NCBI GenBank assembly: GCA_022736605.1
Contig: DZDB01000042.1
Coordinates: 1 to 14,365, forward strand
Origin: Sideroxydans lithotrophicus
GTDB taxonomy: Bacteria > Pseudomonadota > Gammaproteobacteria > Burkholderiales > Sulfuriferulaceae
Direction: 5' to 3'
DNA length: 14,365 nt
A program made the translations under genes and the position numbers. The notes under the pieces are model-generated. The model had not been told where the DNA came from. It saw nothing but the letters and a program-made list of their open reading frames with translations, and ran no database searches. Shown in pieces: positions 1 to 7,282 of the stretch (within the stretch, counting starts at the first letter, position 1; each line of letters starts with the position of its first letter).

Positions 1-136
1 TTTTAGGCTCTAATTTGGCTTGCTCCGGCCGGGGGTTGCCCGGCGGCAAGTCCCTTTCTCTTGTTTGCACAGCAGTGCAGACAAATCAATTAGGGCGGTG
101 ACTGAGCCCATCCCTGCAAAATGCAGCAGTCAGCGT
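1..136. other. Intergenic region downstream of the adhesin genes, with weak hairpins
   Basis: No gene is supported here. This is the 3' flank of the adhesin pair, which is transcribed on the minus strand. The best secondary structure is 61-84, where TTGT-T-TGCAC pairs with GTGCA-G-ACAA around an AGCA loop. A smaller one is at 114-126 (CTGCA, AAA loop, TGCAG). Neither is followed by a clear T tract in the minus direction, so a classical intrinsic terminator is not shown. The 61-84 hairpin is the most plausible transcript end. Confidence 0.35.
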
Positions 137-1768
137 TCAAAAATGCATTCCCACTCCCACTCGTACAAGATTGAAGCCCTTACCAGAAAACCCGACCCCC
201 GCATTGATGTTGAGCCGCTCGCCAATCTGATGTGCCACTGCCAGGCCTCCAGCCTGCTCTCCCCCATAGCTTGCAAATCCGATATTGACTGTGGTATCTC
301 CGTCACCAGAAGGAACCAGAGGAACGATGGCTGCCGCCTGAGCTATACCGCGATAGGCCTGACTTCGTAACTGTCCAATCTGCTGATCGGTATAGGCATT
401 GGCCGAGGCCAGCGTTCCCGAACTTTGGCCACCCAGTGCTGCATCCAGTTGGCTGACGTTGACCGCATCGGTGGGGTCGATGCCCGCGGCGACGTTGGTG
501 ATGCGGCGTTCGTTACCGACCGAACCCACGGATACCGTATTGGGCGCCGAAGTCACTGAGCCAGCACCGAGCGCCACCGAATTCGTATGACTGGCTACGG
601 CACCATTGCCGATGGCTACGGCATTGTTGCCGGTGGCCGATGCGTTATATCCAACGGCGGTCGAAGTGGTTCCGGTTGCTGTCGATGAATCGCCGACCGC
701 TACCGCATTGGCACCGTTGGCATTGGCATTATTGCCAAGGGCGACACTCGGATCGGCGTTGGACATGGCGCCATTGCCGATGGCGATGCCGCCGCCTGCA
801 CCGACCGCCGAAGTATTGGTGATGGTGGCGCTATTGCCAATGGCGATGGAATTGGCTGAGGCTGCCGAGGACCCTGACCCTAACTGAACTGCACCACTCG
901 CCGCTGGTATATTGGAACACTTAACCGAGGTGCCATTGACAGTGCAAATACCGCTCTGGATCAGTTGTGTCATCACGGCCTGCAATTGACCGAAATTCAC
1001 GGCCTGATCGGGGGCTGTTGCGGCAGTGACATTGATGATGCTACGCGTCTGTCCTGTCGAACCCACGCTCACCACATTGGCTGCACCGCCGTCGCTGCTG
1101 TTTGCGCCCAGCGCCACGGAGTTGGTGCCCGTAGACTGAGCCGCCGTGCCGATGGCGATGGAATTGCCCCCGTTAGCGGAGGTAGGTGCTCCAATCCCAC
1201 TCCCAAAACCCCCACTCCCAAAACCGGCAGTCCCGGAGACGGCGCCGGAGGAACTGCCGATGGCAATATTGCCGCCGCTGCTGCTCCCCCGAGTCGTGGC
1301 GTACCCACCCATGGCGATGTCACCATTACTCGCCGCGCTACTGCTCACGCCATTGGCCGTGCTGCTGGCACCATTGGCCGCGCTGGAGTCTCCGTTGGCG
1401 GTGCTGTAATCTGCGCTGGCCGTGCTGCCGACACCACTAGCCGTGCTATTGAACCCGCTGGCCGTACTATAATCTCCGCTGGCCGTACTATTTGTCCCGC
1501 TGGCCGTACTGAAGACTCCAATGGCCAGGCCGCCGTCCCCGCTGGCCGTGCTGGCGGTCCCGATGGCCGTGCTGTAATACCCATTAGCCGTGCTGGCGGG
1601 ACCCACGGCAACAGCATCGGTTGCCGGAGCCGATCCCCCATCCGTTCCGCCTGCGTAAACATTCGGATGCAGCAGCACAAACACCATCATGGCAATGACA
1701 GTCGACGTCATCCAGTTCCGGATAAATGATGTGGGTGATGTGACGGGACGGCTTCGGACAGTGTTCAT
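137..1768 (-). CDS. YadA-like trimeric autotransporter adhesin (larger of two)
   Basis: This is an outer-membrane adhesin of the type Vc family, in which three chains form one surface fibre. It has a basic N-terminus and a hydrophobic signal segment ending near NVYAGG. Next comes a head of repeated 7- and 14-residue units (STASG/STANG, AIG, ALG types), a first neck-like segment around residue 245-270, a second head block, and a second neck (ITNVAAG...DAVNVSQLDAAL, about 423-445). A short coiled stalk and a roughly 70-residue anchor ending in Phe close the protein. Two Cys (277 and 286 counted from the GTG) sit just after the first neck, which is unusual for exported adhesins. A GTG at 1774 is possible, but the ATG at 1768 (543 residues) lies 8 bases from an AAGGGG ribosome site and is preferred. 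The gene follows 20 bases after the other adhesin gene, so the two are probably co-transcribed. The adhesin family is secure; the ligand is unknown. Confidence 0.88.
   Translation of the reverse strand: MNTVRSRPVTSPTSFIRNWMTSTVIAMMVFVLLHPNVYAGGTDGGSAPATDAVAVGPASTANGYYSTAIGTASTASGDGGLAIGVFSTASGTNSTASGDYSTASGFNSTASGVGSTASADYSTANGDSSAANGASSTANGVSSSAASNGDIAMGGYATTRGSSSGGNIAIGSSSGAVSGTAGFGSGGFGSGIGAPTSANGGNSIAIGTAAQSTGTNSVALGANSSDGGAANVVSVGSTGQTRSIINVTAATAPDQAVNFGQLQAVMTQLIQSGICTVNGTSVKCSNIPAASGAVQLGSGSSAASANSIAIGNSATITNTSAVGAGGGIAIGNGAMSNADPSVALGNNANANGANAVAVGDSSTATGTTSTAVGYNASATGNNAVAIGNGAVASHTNSVALGAGSVTSAPNTVSVGSVGNERRITNVAAGIDPTDAVNVSQLDAALGGQSSGTLASANAYTDQQIGQLRSQAYRGIAQAAAIVPLVPSGDGDTTVNIGFASYGGEQAGGLAVAHQIGERLNINAGVGFSGKGFNLVRVGVGMHF
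1330..1610 (-). repeat. Tandem 21-base coding repeats in the larger adhesin head
   Basis: This stretch is built of imperfect 21-base units, each encoding seven residues of the type STASGxY/F/N. On the plus strand they read as variants of GCTGGCCGTACTATAATCTC. The same unit occurs in the neighbouring adhesin gene. Because the unit length is a multiple of three, gain or loss of units keeps the frame and changes head length. The boundaries given are approximate. Confidence 0.7.
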
Positions 1769-1788
1769 TTTCACAACCCCTTTTTAGA

Positions 1789-2697
1789 TTACCACCCGAA
1801 TTGCACCCCGACACTTGTCGCCACACCGTTACTGGTTCCAGCGCTCAAACCGACAGTGGCGATTTCATGAGGGGTGATCTGGTGCGCGTAGCTCAGACCG
1901 ATAGCGCTTTCGCCACCGTAATACCCGACCTTGGCAGCCAGGGCGTTGGACTGGCCCGGCATGAGTTGGGGTGTGGCTTGGGCCAAGGCATTTGCGGTCG
2001 CCTGCGCGGCATATTTTTGCGCCTGATCGAGTGTGTTCTGTGTCACTTGGTCAAGCTTCTGTGCTACCTGGTTAAGCTGGTTGAGGTTTGTTGCATCAGT
2101 GCCATGGGTCGCCGGCGCCACGTTGGTGATTTGTCGGGTCAGACCATTGGCGGCGTTGCCCACGGAAACCGAATTGTCCCGGTTTGCCGTGGAGCCCTGG
2201 CCCAATGCCACCGAATTGTCGCCGTTGGCCGTACTACTTGCGCCAGTGGCCGTACTATTTGCGCCGCTGGCCGTACTGCTTGCGCCAGAGGTCGTACTGT
2301 TTGCGCCGCTGGCCGTACTGTAATTTCCGCTGGCTGTGCTACCGACACCGCTGGCCGAGCTGCCGACCCCGCTGGCCGTGCTGTAATCCCCGTTGGCCAA
2401 GCTGCCGAGCCCGCTGGCCGTGCTGTAATTCCCATTGACTGTGCTGAAGGCTCCAATGGCCGTGCTGGATATTCCATTGGCTGAGCTGTAGTTTCCGCTA
2501 GCCAGGCTATTGGTTCCTGTGGCGGTGCTGTTTGGACCCACGGCTACGCTATTTAATCCGGTTGCCGATCCACCATCGATGCCTCCAGCCATTGCTGGAA
2601 GGATATGCAGAATACCTAAGATCAGCGCTGCGGCGCTTTTCAGGCGAGTATCCATCCAGAGAGCTTGTACTTTGGTGAGACTGATTGTTTTTTTCAT
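1789..2697 (-). CDS. YadA-like trimeric autotransporter adhesin (smaller, first in operon)
   Basis: This is an outer-membrane trimeric adhesin, the paralogue of the following gene. After a basic stretch, a hydrophobic signal segment ends near LPAMAGG; both proteins start their mature part with a similar GG-DGGSA motif. The head runs from about residue 45 to 185 and consists almost entirely of 7-residue repeats (NYSTASG, ANSTASG, DNSVALG types). One neck follows (QITNVAPATHGTDATNLNQLNQV region), then a short coiled stalk rich in Gln and Ala, and an anchor domain (AAKVGYYGGESAIGLSYAHQ...) ending in Trp, as expected for a BAM substrate. A GTG at 2709 would add four residues. The ATG at 2697 is preferred because AAGGTG lies 9 bases before it. 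The resulting protein has 302 residues, short for the family, so its fibre should be short. Its nearest divergent neighbour is a two-component system. Ligand unknown. Confidence 0.88.
   Translation of the reverse strand: MKKTISLTKVQALWMDTRLKSAAALILGILHILPAMAGGIDGGSATGLNSVAVGPNSTATGTNSLASGNYSSANGISSTAIGAFSTVNGNYSTASGLGSLANGDYSTASGVGSSASGVGSTASGNYSTASGANSTTSGASSTASGANSTATGASSTANGDNSVALGQGSTANRDNSVSVGNAANGLTRQITNVAPATHGTDATNLNQLNQVAQKLDQVTQNTLDQAQKYAAQATANALAQATPQLMPGQSNALAAKVGYYGGESAIGLSYAHQITPHEIATVGLSAGTSNGVATSVGVQFGW
2190..2520 (-). repeat. Tandem 21-base coding repeats in the smaller adhesin head
   Basis: About fifteen imperfect 21-base units encode the 7-residue head repeats. On the plus strand the unit reads like GCCGCTGGCCGTACTGTTTGC with third-position changes. 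The units are close enough to those in the larger adhesin gene to allow recombination between or within the two genes. The unit count and boundaries are by eye. Confidence 0.75.
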
Positions 2698-2952
2698 GAA
2701 GCGTGACACCTTAATAATTTATTAATGAGCACTAAAAAGCGTCGAGTTTAAGTGGATGGTTTTAACGAGATACTGTGAGCAATTGCTTTGGTTACAAGTT
2801 TGCAATACCTTGCATGCTAGTCGGCTCAGCTATGTTTGTATGTCCCTAGAACTGGGGACAAAACCGGCGGGAAACCATGCTACCGTTTGATGCAAATGTG
2901 CTCAGTCCGGCTGACAATTATGAAAAATCAAAACGTTTTTATGCAACCGCTT
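2698..2952. promoter_or_regulatory. Divergent intergenic region between adhesins and two-component system
   Basis: This AT-richer stretch must carry signals for both directions. The clearest element is the palindrome at 2711-2725. A possible minus-strand promoter reads TTGTAA, 18 bases, GTATCT (about 2770-2800). A possible plus-strand promoter is TTGCAT, 15 bases, TATGTT (about 2811-2836). Both match the consensus poorly. No further gene is supported, although several in-frame ATG codons (2890, 2896, 2920, 2941) precede the chosen regulator start. Confidence 0.4.
2711..2725. promoter_or_regulatory. Perfect AT-rich palindrome just upstream of the adhesin start
   Basis: TTAATAA, one T, then TTATTAA forms a perfect 7-base inverted repeat. 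It lies immediately upstream of the AAGGTG ribosome site of the first adhesin gene, 13 bases before its ATG. It could be an operator for the adjacent LuxR-type regulator or another repressor, or a weak RNA stem affecting translation. The function is inferred from position only. Confidence 0.45.
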
Positions 2953-3615
2953 ATGGAGACTTACCGCATCCGCGTCGCCTTGGTCGAAGATGATGTCGAT
3001 TTTCAGAATGCATTGATCGAAGCTATTCAGGCTGCGCCAGACATGGTCTTGTTGAATGTGGCTAGCACAAGAGCGGAAGGCTTGCGCATGCTGAACAAGA
3101 TCGAAGCCGATGTCCTGCTCGTTGATCTCGGCCTGCCGGATGGTTCTGGCATTGACATTATTCTGGCTGCGCATGAAAAATGGACCGCTTGTAACATCAT
3201 GGTCTGCACAACATTTGGCGATGAAGTACATGTCATGCGTTCGCTGGAAGTGGGTGCTTCCGGTTATTTGCTCAAGGACAGTTCAGCAACGGATATGATG
3301 GATGAAATTCGCAGCCTGCATCGTGGCGGCAGCCCGATCAGTCCGATGATCGCGCGCCAGATTCTGATGCGCTTTCGCCAAGATACCAAACCTGCAGCCC
3401 CGCAGCTTCCGGACAAACCTGTCCTGTCAGCCCGGGAACAAGAAGTGCTGGAATACCTTACAAAAGGGTTCACTTCGGACGAAATAGCCGGAATGCTGAC
3501 GATTTCCCGCCACACCGTGCTAACTTATGTAAGGCGTATTTACGTCAAACTTGAAGTCAATTCAAAGACGGAAGCCATATATGAGGCACGCAATCAAGGC
3601 TTTCTGGAAAAATGA
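2953..3615 (+). CDS. NarL/FixJ-family response regulator (receiver + LuxR HTH)
   Basis: This is a cytoplasmic transcription factor controlled by phosphorylation, presumably by the kinase encoded next to it. The N-terminal receiver domain shows the acidic pair in VALVEDD, the phospho-acceptor Asp in LLVDLGLPDGSG (about residue 58), the Thr of CTTFGDE and the Lys of LLKDSS. The C-terminal LuxR helix-turn-helix starts at LSAREQEVLEYL and includes TSDEIAGMLTISRHTV. The start at 2953 gives 220 residues, the usual length, beginning right at the receiver domain. Upstream ATGs at 2941, 2920 and 2896 and a TTG at 2836 are in frame, and none of the starts has a good ribosome site, so the N-terminus is uncertain. 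The gene overlaps the kinase gene by 35 bases and is divergent from the adhesin operon, which is a natural candidate target. Confidence 0.9.
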   Translation: METYRIRVALVEDDVDFQNALIEAIQAAPDMVLLNVASTRAEGLRMLNKIEADVLLVDLGLPDGSGIDIILAAHEKWTACNIMVCTTFGDEVHVMRSLEVGASGYLLKDSSATDMMDEIRSLHRGGSPISPMIARQILMRFRQDTKPAAPQLPDKPVLSAREQEVLEYLTKGFTSDEIAGMLTISRHTVLTYVRRIYVKLEVNSKTEAIYEARNQGFLEK

Positions 3616-4864
3616 ACCGATTGCTGGAACCATTCGGCTATGGACATGCATCCCCGATCCCGAGCGGGAACGGCCGCTGTTCGATGTTATGTTCCGTTCG
3701 ATGCTGCTTGGCGCGCGTAGTGGGCTGTACGGTGGTCTGGTCATGGCTGCGGCCATTGCATTCATGTTCTGGAATCAGCACAGACATCCTGCCTTCCTGC
3801 TCTGGTTTTTTACGCTGACTGGAGCCGTGTGGCAGCGTTTTGCGCTGCTGCGTTTCTGGGATGCAGGCAAAAAAACGCTCGGGCGGAAACATGCCTACAC
3901 GATCACTGCCGTGTACTTTGCGGTGGGCATGATCTGGGGGCTTGCCGGATGGGTCTTCAACGAAAATGCCATGATCTGGGCAAAATTCGCTCTGCTGACC
4001 TGTCAGTACCTGCTTCTGGTGATGTCAGTGATTGCCTTGTCTGGTTACCTGCCGACCTATATCGCATTCGCCACACCATTGTGTCTGCTGATTCCCTACC
4101 CCTGGATGACGCCTACCTCAAGCGTTGGCGTGATCATCGGGATCGGCACTCTGGCCACGTTCGTGATCTGTCTGGTGCTGGCCATGCGCCATGCGCGGAC
4201 ACAGGCTGAATCGATCAAAATACGCTTTGAACTGAATGAAAAGCACGAACGCCTTCACCAGTTGGAAAAGAAACAGATGTTGAGCGAAGAGCGGCAACGT
4301 CTGATGCAGGATATGCATGACGGGCTGGGCTCATCCCTTGTCAGTGCATTGCGGGTTGCAGAACGTGGTCTGATGGATAATGCTGAAGTGGCGCAAATCC
4401 TCAAAAGCTGCCTGGAGGATCTGAAGCTGGCAATCGATTCCATGGAACCGGTTGATGCCGATTTGCTTCTGCTGCTTGCCACCCTGCGCTTTCGCATTGG
4501 ATCCCGGCTGGAACGGGCGGGTATCGTATTGCATTGGGAGGTCGAGACAGTTCCCGCCCTGGATTGGCTCAATCCAAAAAACGCGTTAAATATTCTGCGC
4601 ATACTGCAAGAAGCCTTTACGAACATTATCAAACACACCCATGCTACGGAGATCAGGGTTGCAACCCAGGCACGTGGTGACCGGATCGTCGTTGCTATCA
4701 CAGACAATGGACAAGGGTTTTCTGTCGAACAAGCGCTTGCAGTCGGCGGCAAAGGATTGTCTAACCAGTTGCGTCGTGCGGAATCGATACAGGCCGAGAT
4801 ACATTGGGAGTCCGGAAATATCGGTACACGCTTTGCATTGCTGCTGCCAATCAATCGCCAATAA
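3581..4864 (+). CDS. Multi-pass membrane sensor histidine kinase (HisKA_3 type)
   Basis: This is an inner-membrane kinase that should autophosphorylate on His and pass the phosphate to the regulator encoded just upstream. The first 45 residues are soluble. About six hydrophobic segments follow between residues 48 and 202, with no large periplasmic loop, so the signal is probably sensed in or at the membrane. A coiled linker (205-235) leads to the dimerisation box ERQRLMQDMHDGLGSSL with phospho-accepting His 246. The ATPase domain shows the N box (QEAFTNIIKHTHA, Asn 348), DNGQGF (375-380) and GGKGLSN (389-395). The start at 3581 has GGAAG 6 bases upstream and overlaps the regulator gene by 35 bases, implying translational coupling; a TTG at 3551 is less likely. 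The sensor region does not match a family I can name, so the stimulus is unknown. Confidence 0.9.
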   Translation: MRHAIKAFWKNEPIAGTIRLWTCIPDPERERPLFDVMFRSMLLGARSGLYGGLVMAAAIAFMFWNQHRHPAFLLWFFTLTGAVWQRFALLRFWDAGKKTLGRKHAYTITAVYFAVGMIWGLAGWVFNENAMIWAKFALLTCQYLLLVMSVIALSGYLPTYIAFATPLCLLIPYPWMTPTSSVGVIIGIGTLATFVICLVLAMRHARTQAESIKIRFELNEKHERLHQLEKKQMLSEERQRLMQDMHDGLGSSLVSALRVAERGLMDNAEVAQILKSCLEDLKLAIDSMEPVDADLLLLLATLRFRIGSRLERAGIVLHWEVETVPALDWLNPKNALNILRILQEAFTNIIKHTHATEIRVATQARGDRIVVAITDNGQGFSVEQALAVGGKGLSNQLRRAESIQAEIHWESGNIGTRFALLLPINRQ

Positions 4865-4994
4865 GAAAACTTCAAACCGGGGCTCAGGTCGTTCATCAAC
4901 GATCTGGTATACGCAGTGAGATGGTGCAGAAGGAGAAAGTGTGCCGCTGCGTATCAGCGTTATAAATCTTGCTTAATCCTGTTCCAAATCCTTT
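4865..4994. terminator. Convergent intergenic region with two hairpins, possible weak terminator
   Basis: The kinase gene and the methyltransferase gene end towards each other here. A hairpin at 4886-4905 pairs AGGTCGTT with AACGATCT around a CATC loop. A second at 4945-4959 pairs CGCTG with CAGCG and is followed on the plus strand by TTATAAATCTTGCTT. Neither has a clean T run, so termination is plausible but not demonstrated. No gene is seen. Confidence 0.3.
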
Positions 4995-6143
4995 TCAAAG
5001 CCTGCGGCTTTGGTTGCCTTGCACGAAGCCAAGTAATGGCTGATCGATACCTTTGGTGAATGCTATTACCTTGAATAACTCGCCCATCTCCGCCGGGCTC
5101 ATCAGCTTTTGTACTGCGGTGACTTGGGGCAGGTAGCGCGTAAGGTCGTCGGCCGGGGTGCGTGCCAATAGCTCGGTGATGCCGCAATTAATGAGGAATT
5201 GCGCCTGGCTGGTGTAGCCTGCCAGCGTCAGTCCGGCGTCGATGCCGGCGATGGCGATGGCGCTGAAGTCGACGTGGGCGGTGATGTCCTGCAGGCCGGG
5301 CAGGTAGAACGGGTCGGCGTGGGCGTGGTGGCGATAGTGGCACATGAGGGTGCCGTCGTTGCGTTGCGGGTGGTAGTACTCGCGCGCGCCAAAACCGTAG
5401 TCGATGAACAGCAGCGCGCCGCAGCTGAGGTGTTGTGCGAGGCTGTTGATAAAACCGGCGGCGGCCAGGTTGATCTCGCTTAAATAATCCGGTGCAATCG
5501 GCAGGCTGCTTGCGGTGTCGTACAGCAGACCGGCTGTGAGCGGGCGATCCTGCCAGACGAATGTGCTGTTTTCCCAGGCCACGCCGCGTTCGAACAGGCC
5601 GTCGTCGCGCCAGTTGACGAGGTGAACGGGCATGGCGTCGAGCACTTCGTTGCCGAGCATGCAGCCGCTGAAGCTGTCCGGCAGGGTGTCGAGCCAGATC
5701 ACGCGATCCAGCCAGTCTGGTACCGCGCCAGACAAGGTAGCGTATTGCCGCGCGCGCAAGTCTGCGCTCACTTCGAGAATATAATAATGGGTGGGCAGGC
5801 AACCCAGCACGGCCAGTTCGGTAAGCAGGTCGCAGGCGAGTCTGCCGCTGCCTGCGCCGATTTCCAGCACGTCGCCGCCGCTGGCCTGCAACACTTGCGC
5901 GACCTGCTGTGCCAGGCTGTAGCCGAACAACGGACTCAATTCCGGCGCGGTGGTGAAATCACCCGCTGCGCCGAGTTTGGCCGCGCCCGCGCTGTAATAG
6001 CCCAGCCCCGGCGCATACAGCGCCTGCTGCATGTAACCGGCAAACGGAATCCAGCCAGCGTGATGCCGGATGTGTTCTGCGATATGCTGCGCAAGGGTCC
6101 GGCTGTGGGTGAGGGCGGGTGCACTGGGGCTGGGCAGAGACAT
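4995..6143 (-). CDS. SAM-dependent methyltransferase, MidA/NDUFAF7 family (DUF185)
   Basis: This is a class I SAM-dependent methyltransferase of the COG1565 family. Its mitochondrial relative NDUFAF7 dimethylates an arginine of a complex I subunit during assembly; the bacterial target is not established. Visible family features are the N-terminal LYAPGLGYYSAG and GDFTTAPELSPLFG region, the SAM loop EIGAGSGRL (GAGSG at 96-100), GNEVLDAMPVHL (about 164-175), FIDYGFGAREYYHPQRNDGT (about 246-264) and the HVDFSAIA segment. The open frame continues upstream to 6296, but that part lies over the coding strand of the reductase gene and lacks family similarity. The ATG at 6143 gives 382 residues, the usual size. 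No strong ribosome site is visible. The gene is divergent from the pteridine reductase gene across 48 bases. Confidence 0.9.
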   Translation of the reverse strand: MSLPSPSAPALTHSRTLAQHIAEHIRHHAGWIPFAGYMQQALYAPGLGYYSAGAAKLGAAGDFTTAPELSPLFGYSLAQQVAQVLQASGGDVLEIGAGSGRLACDLLTELAVLGCLPTHYYILEVSADLRARQYATLSGAVPDWLDRVIWLDTLPDSFSGCMLGNEVLDAMPVHLVNWRDDGLFERGVAWENSTFVWQDRPLTAGLLYDTASSLPIAPDYLSEINLAAAGFINSLAQHLSCGALLFIDYGFGAREYYHPQRNDGTLMCHYRHHAHADPFYLPGLQDITAHVDFSAIAIAGIDAGLTLAGYTSQAQFLINCGITELLARTPADDLTRYLPQVTAVQKLMSPAEMGELFKVIAFTKGIDQPLLGFVQGNQSRRL

Positions 6144-6191
6144 GGCGCGGGACGGATAATCAATGAGTTCGAGAGCATAAGGAATTTCACC

Positions 6192-6932
6192 ATGCAAGGC
6201 AAAACGGTCTTGATTACAGGCGGTGGCAAGCGCGTGGGCGCGGCGATTTGCCGCTTGCTGCATTGCGAGGGCGCCAATCTGATGGTGCATTACCACACCT
6301 CGGTGCAGGCGGCGCGCGCCCTGCAGGACGAGCTCAATGCGGTTCGCCCGGATTCGGTGGCGCTAATCCAGGGAGATTTGCTGAAAACCGCCAGTTTTCC
6401 CAATATGGTGGCGACCACCATCGAAACCTTTGGCAGTCTCGACGTATTGGTCAACAACGCGTCGAGTTTTTATCCGACTGGCGTGGGCGACATCACCGAA
6501 GCCAACTGGGACGATCTGGTGGGCACCAACCTGAAGGCGCCGTTGTTTCTGGCGCAGGCGGCGGCGGTCGAGCTGCGGCGGCGGCGTGGTTGCATCGTCA
6601 ATATTGCCGACATTCACGCCGAGCGGCCAATGAAAAGCTACGTGGTGTACAGCCTCGCCAAGGCCGGGCTGGTCGGGCTGACGCGTTCACTGGCGCGCGA
6701 GCTGGGCCCGGAAGTGCGCGTCAACGCGGTATCGCCCGGTCCGATTTTATGGCCGGATGATGAAACCCTGTTCGACGAAGTGTCGCGCCAGCGCATCATC
6801 TCGCACACTATCCTCAAACAGCCGGGTGAACCGGAAGACATCGCGCGCGCGGTGCGCTATCTGGTGTCGGATGCGGGTTATGTGACCGGGCAGGTGATTA
6901 CCGTGGATGGCGGGCGCAGCGTGCGGCTGTAA
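6192..6932 (+). CDS. folM: Pteridine reductase / dihydromonapterin reductase-like SDR
   Basis: This is an NADPH-dependent short-chain dehydrogenase that reduces dihydropteridines (dihydromonapterin or dihydrofolate) to the tetrahydro form in pterin/folate metabolism, in the cytoplasm. The cofactor loop is TGGGKRVG (residues 9-16), with Arg in the place typical of pteridine reductases. NNASSFYP (88-95) and NAVSPGPILWP (178-188) are strong family signatures that separate it from fatty-acid reductases. The catalytic pair is Tyr 153 and Lys 157 in YSLAK; the usual Ser before it is replaced by Asp 140, as in this subfamily. Length is 246 residues. The ATG at 6192 follows AAGGA at 8 bases. The exact pterin substrate cannot be told from sequence. 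Confidence 0.88.
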   Translation: MQGKTVLITGGGKRVGAAICRLLHCEGANLMVHYHTSVQAARALQDELNAVRPDSVALIQGDLLKTASFPNMVATTIETFGSLDVLVNNASSFYPTGVGDITEANWDDLVGTNLKAPLFLAQAAAVELRRRRGCIVNIADIHAERPMKSYVVYSLAKAGLVGLTRSLARELGPEVRVNAVSPGPILWPDDETLFDEVSRQRIISHTILKQPGEPEDIARAVRYLVSDAGYVTGQVITVDGGRSVRL

Positions 6933-6982
6933 AGCAGTAACATGCTGTATTCTAAATTCTATCGACACTGTGAGCCATTGCC

Positions 6983-7282
6983 ATGCGACTTTCCCTGATC
7001 ACACAGACGCTGATTCGCGATACCGTGCACGAGATTTTCGGTAAGGAGGCGCAAGTAAAGGTCTTTGGTTCGAGAATTAACGACGCTGCCCGGGGTGGGG
7101 ATATTGATCTGCTGGTTGAGTTGCCCGCTGTCACGCCGTCGCTGGCACGCAAAACGCTGCAACTGGTTGCTCGCCTTCAGTTGCGTATCGGCGATCAGCC
7201 GATTGACGTGCTGGTGCTGGATCCCTCGACGTCCAGACAATCGATCCACGAGCAGGCTGCCAGCAGCGGGATAACGCTATGA
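6983..7282 (+). CDS. MNT-domain nucleotidyltransferase antitoxin (MntA-like)
   Basis: This is a minimal nucleotidyltransferase of 99 residues. The signature runs GSR...GGDIDLLVE: Gly 29 and Ser 30, then nine residues, then Asp 40 and Asp 42; a third acidic residue, Asp 75, lies in QPIDVLVLD. In characterised HEPN/MNT modules the MNT protein neutralises its HEPN partner by adding AMP units to a tyrosine near the RNase motif, and the catalytic residues appear intact here for that role. Its stop overlaps the partner's start by four bases (ATGA), a tight translational coupling. The ribosome site is weak, and no convincing promoter is visible in the 50 bases after the reductase gene, so read-through from that gene is possible. 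The older label would be an HI0073-like nucleotidyltransferase. Confidence 0.85.
   Translation: MRLSLITQTLIRDTVHEIFGKEAQVKVFGSRINDAARGGDIDLLVELPAVTPSLARKTLQLVARLQLRIGDQPIDVLVLDPSTSRQSIHEQAASSGITL

Noticed and set aside
965..1729. Long plus-strand open frame opposite the larger adhesin gene
   Set aside because: It is antisense to repeat DNA whose 21-base period keeps other frames open. The translation is low-complexity, with no domain and no ribosome site.
1801..2484. Long plus-strand open frame opposite the smaller adhesin gene
   Set aside because: Same cause: repeat-driven open frame with repetitive GRT/GRA composition and no family resemblance.
2190..2520. Regular repeats resembling a CRISPR array
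   Set aside because: The repeats are contiguous 21-base coding units without spacers and encode a known adhesin head pattern.
2836..2952. N-terminal extension of the response regulator from a TTG
   Set aside because: The added residues have no domain similarity and would precede a receiver that already starts normally at 2953.
2877..2993. 38-codon open frame with a purine-rich GGCGGGAAACC before its ATG, overlapping the regulator start
   Set aside because: It could be a leader peptide, but the ribosome site is not canonical and the codons mostly shadow the regulator; there is no independent support.
5188..5802. 204-codon minus-strand frame rich in Arg
   Set aside because: It is an alternate frame of the GC-rich methyltransferase gene, with composition typical of a frame shadow.
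5622..6191. Upstream in-frame extension of the pteridine reductase
   Set aside because: It is antisense to the methyltransferase gene. The SDR fold begins at the ATG at 6192, which has a good ribosome site.
6144..6296. Upstream extension of the methyltransferase frame
   Set aside because: It overlaps the reductase gene on the opposite strand and lacks family similarity; the usual protein length is reached from 6143.
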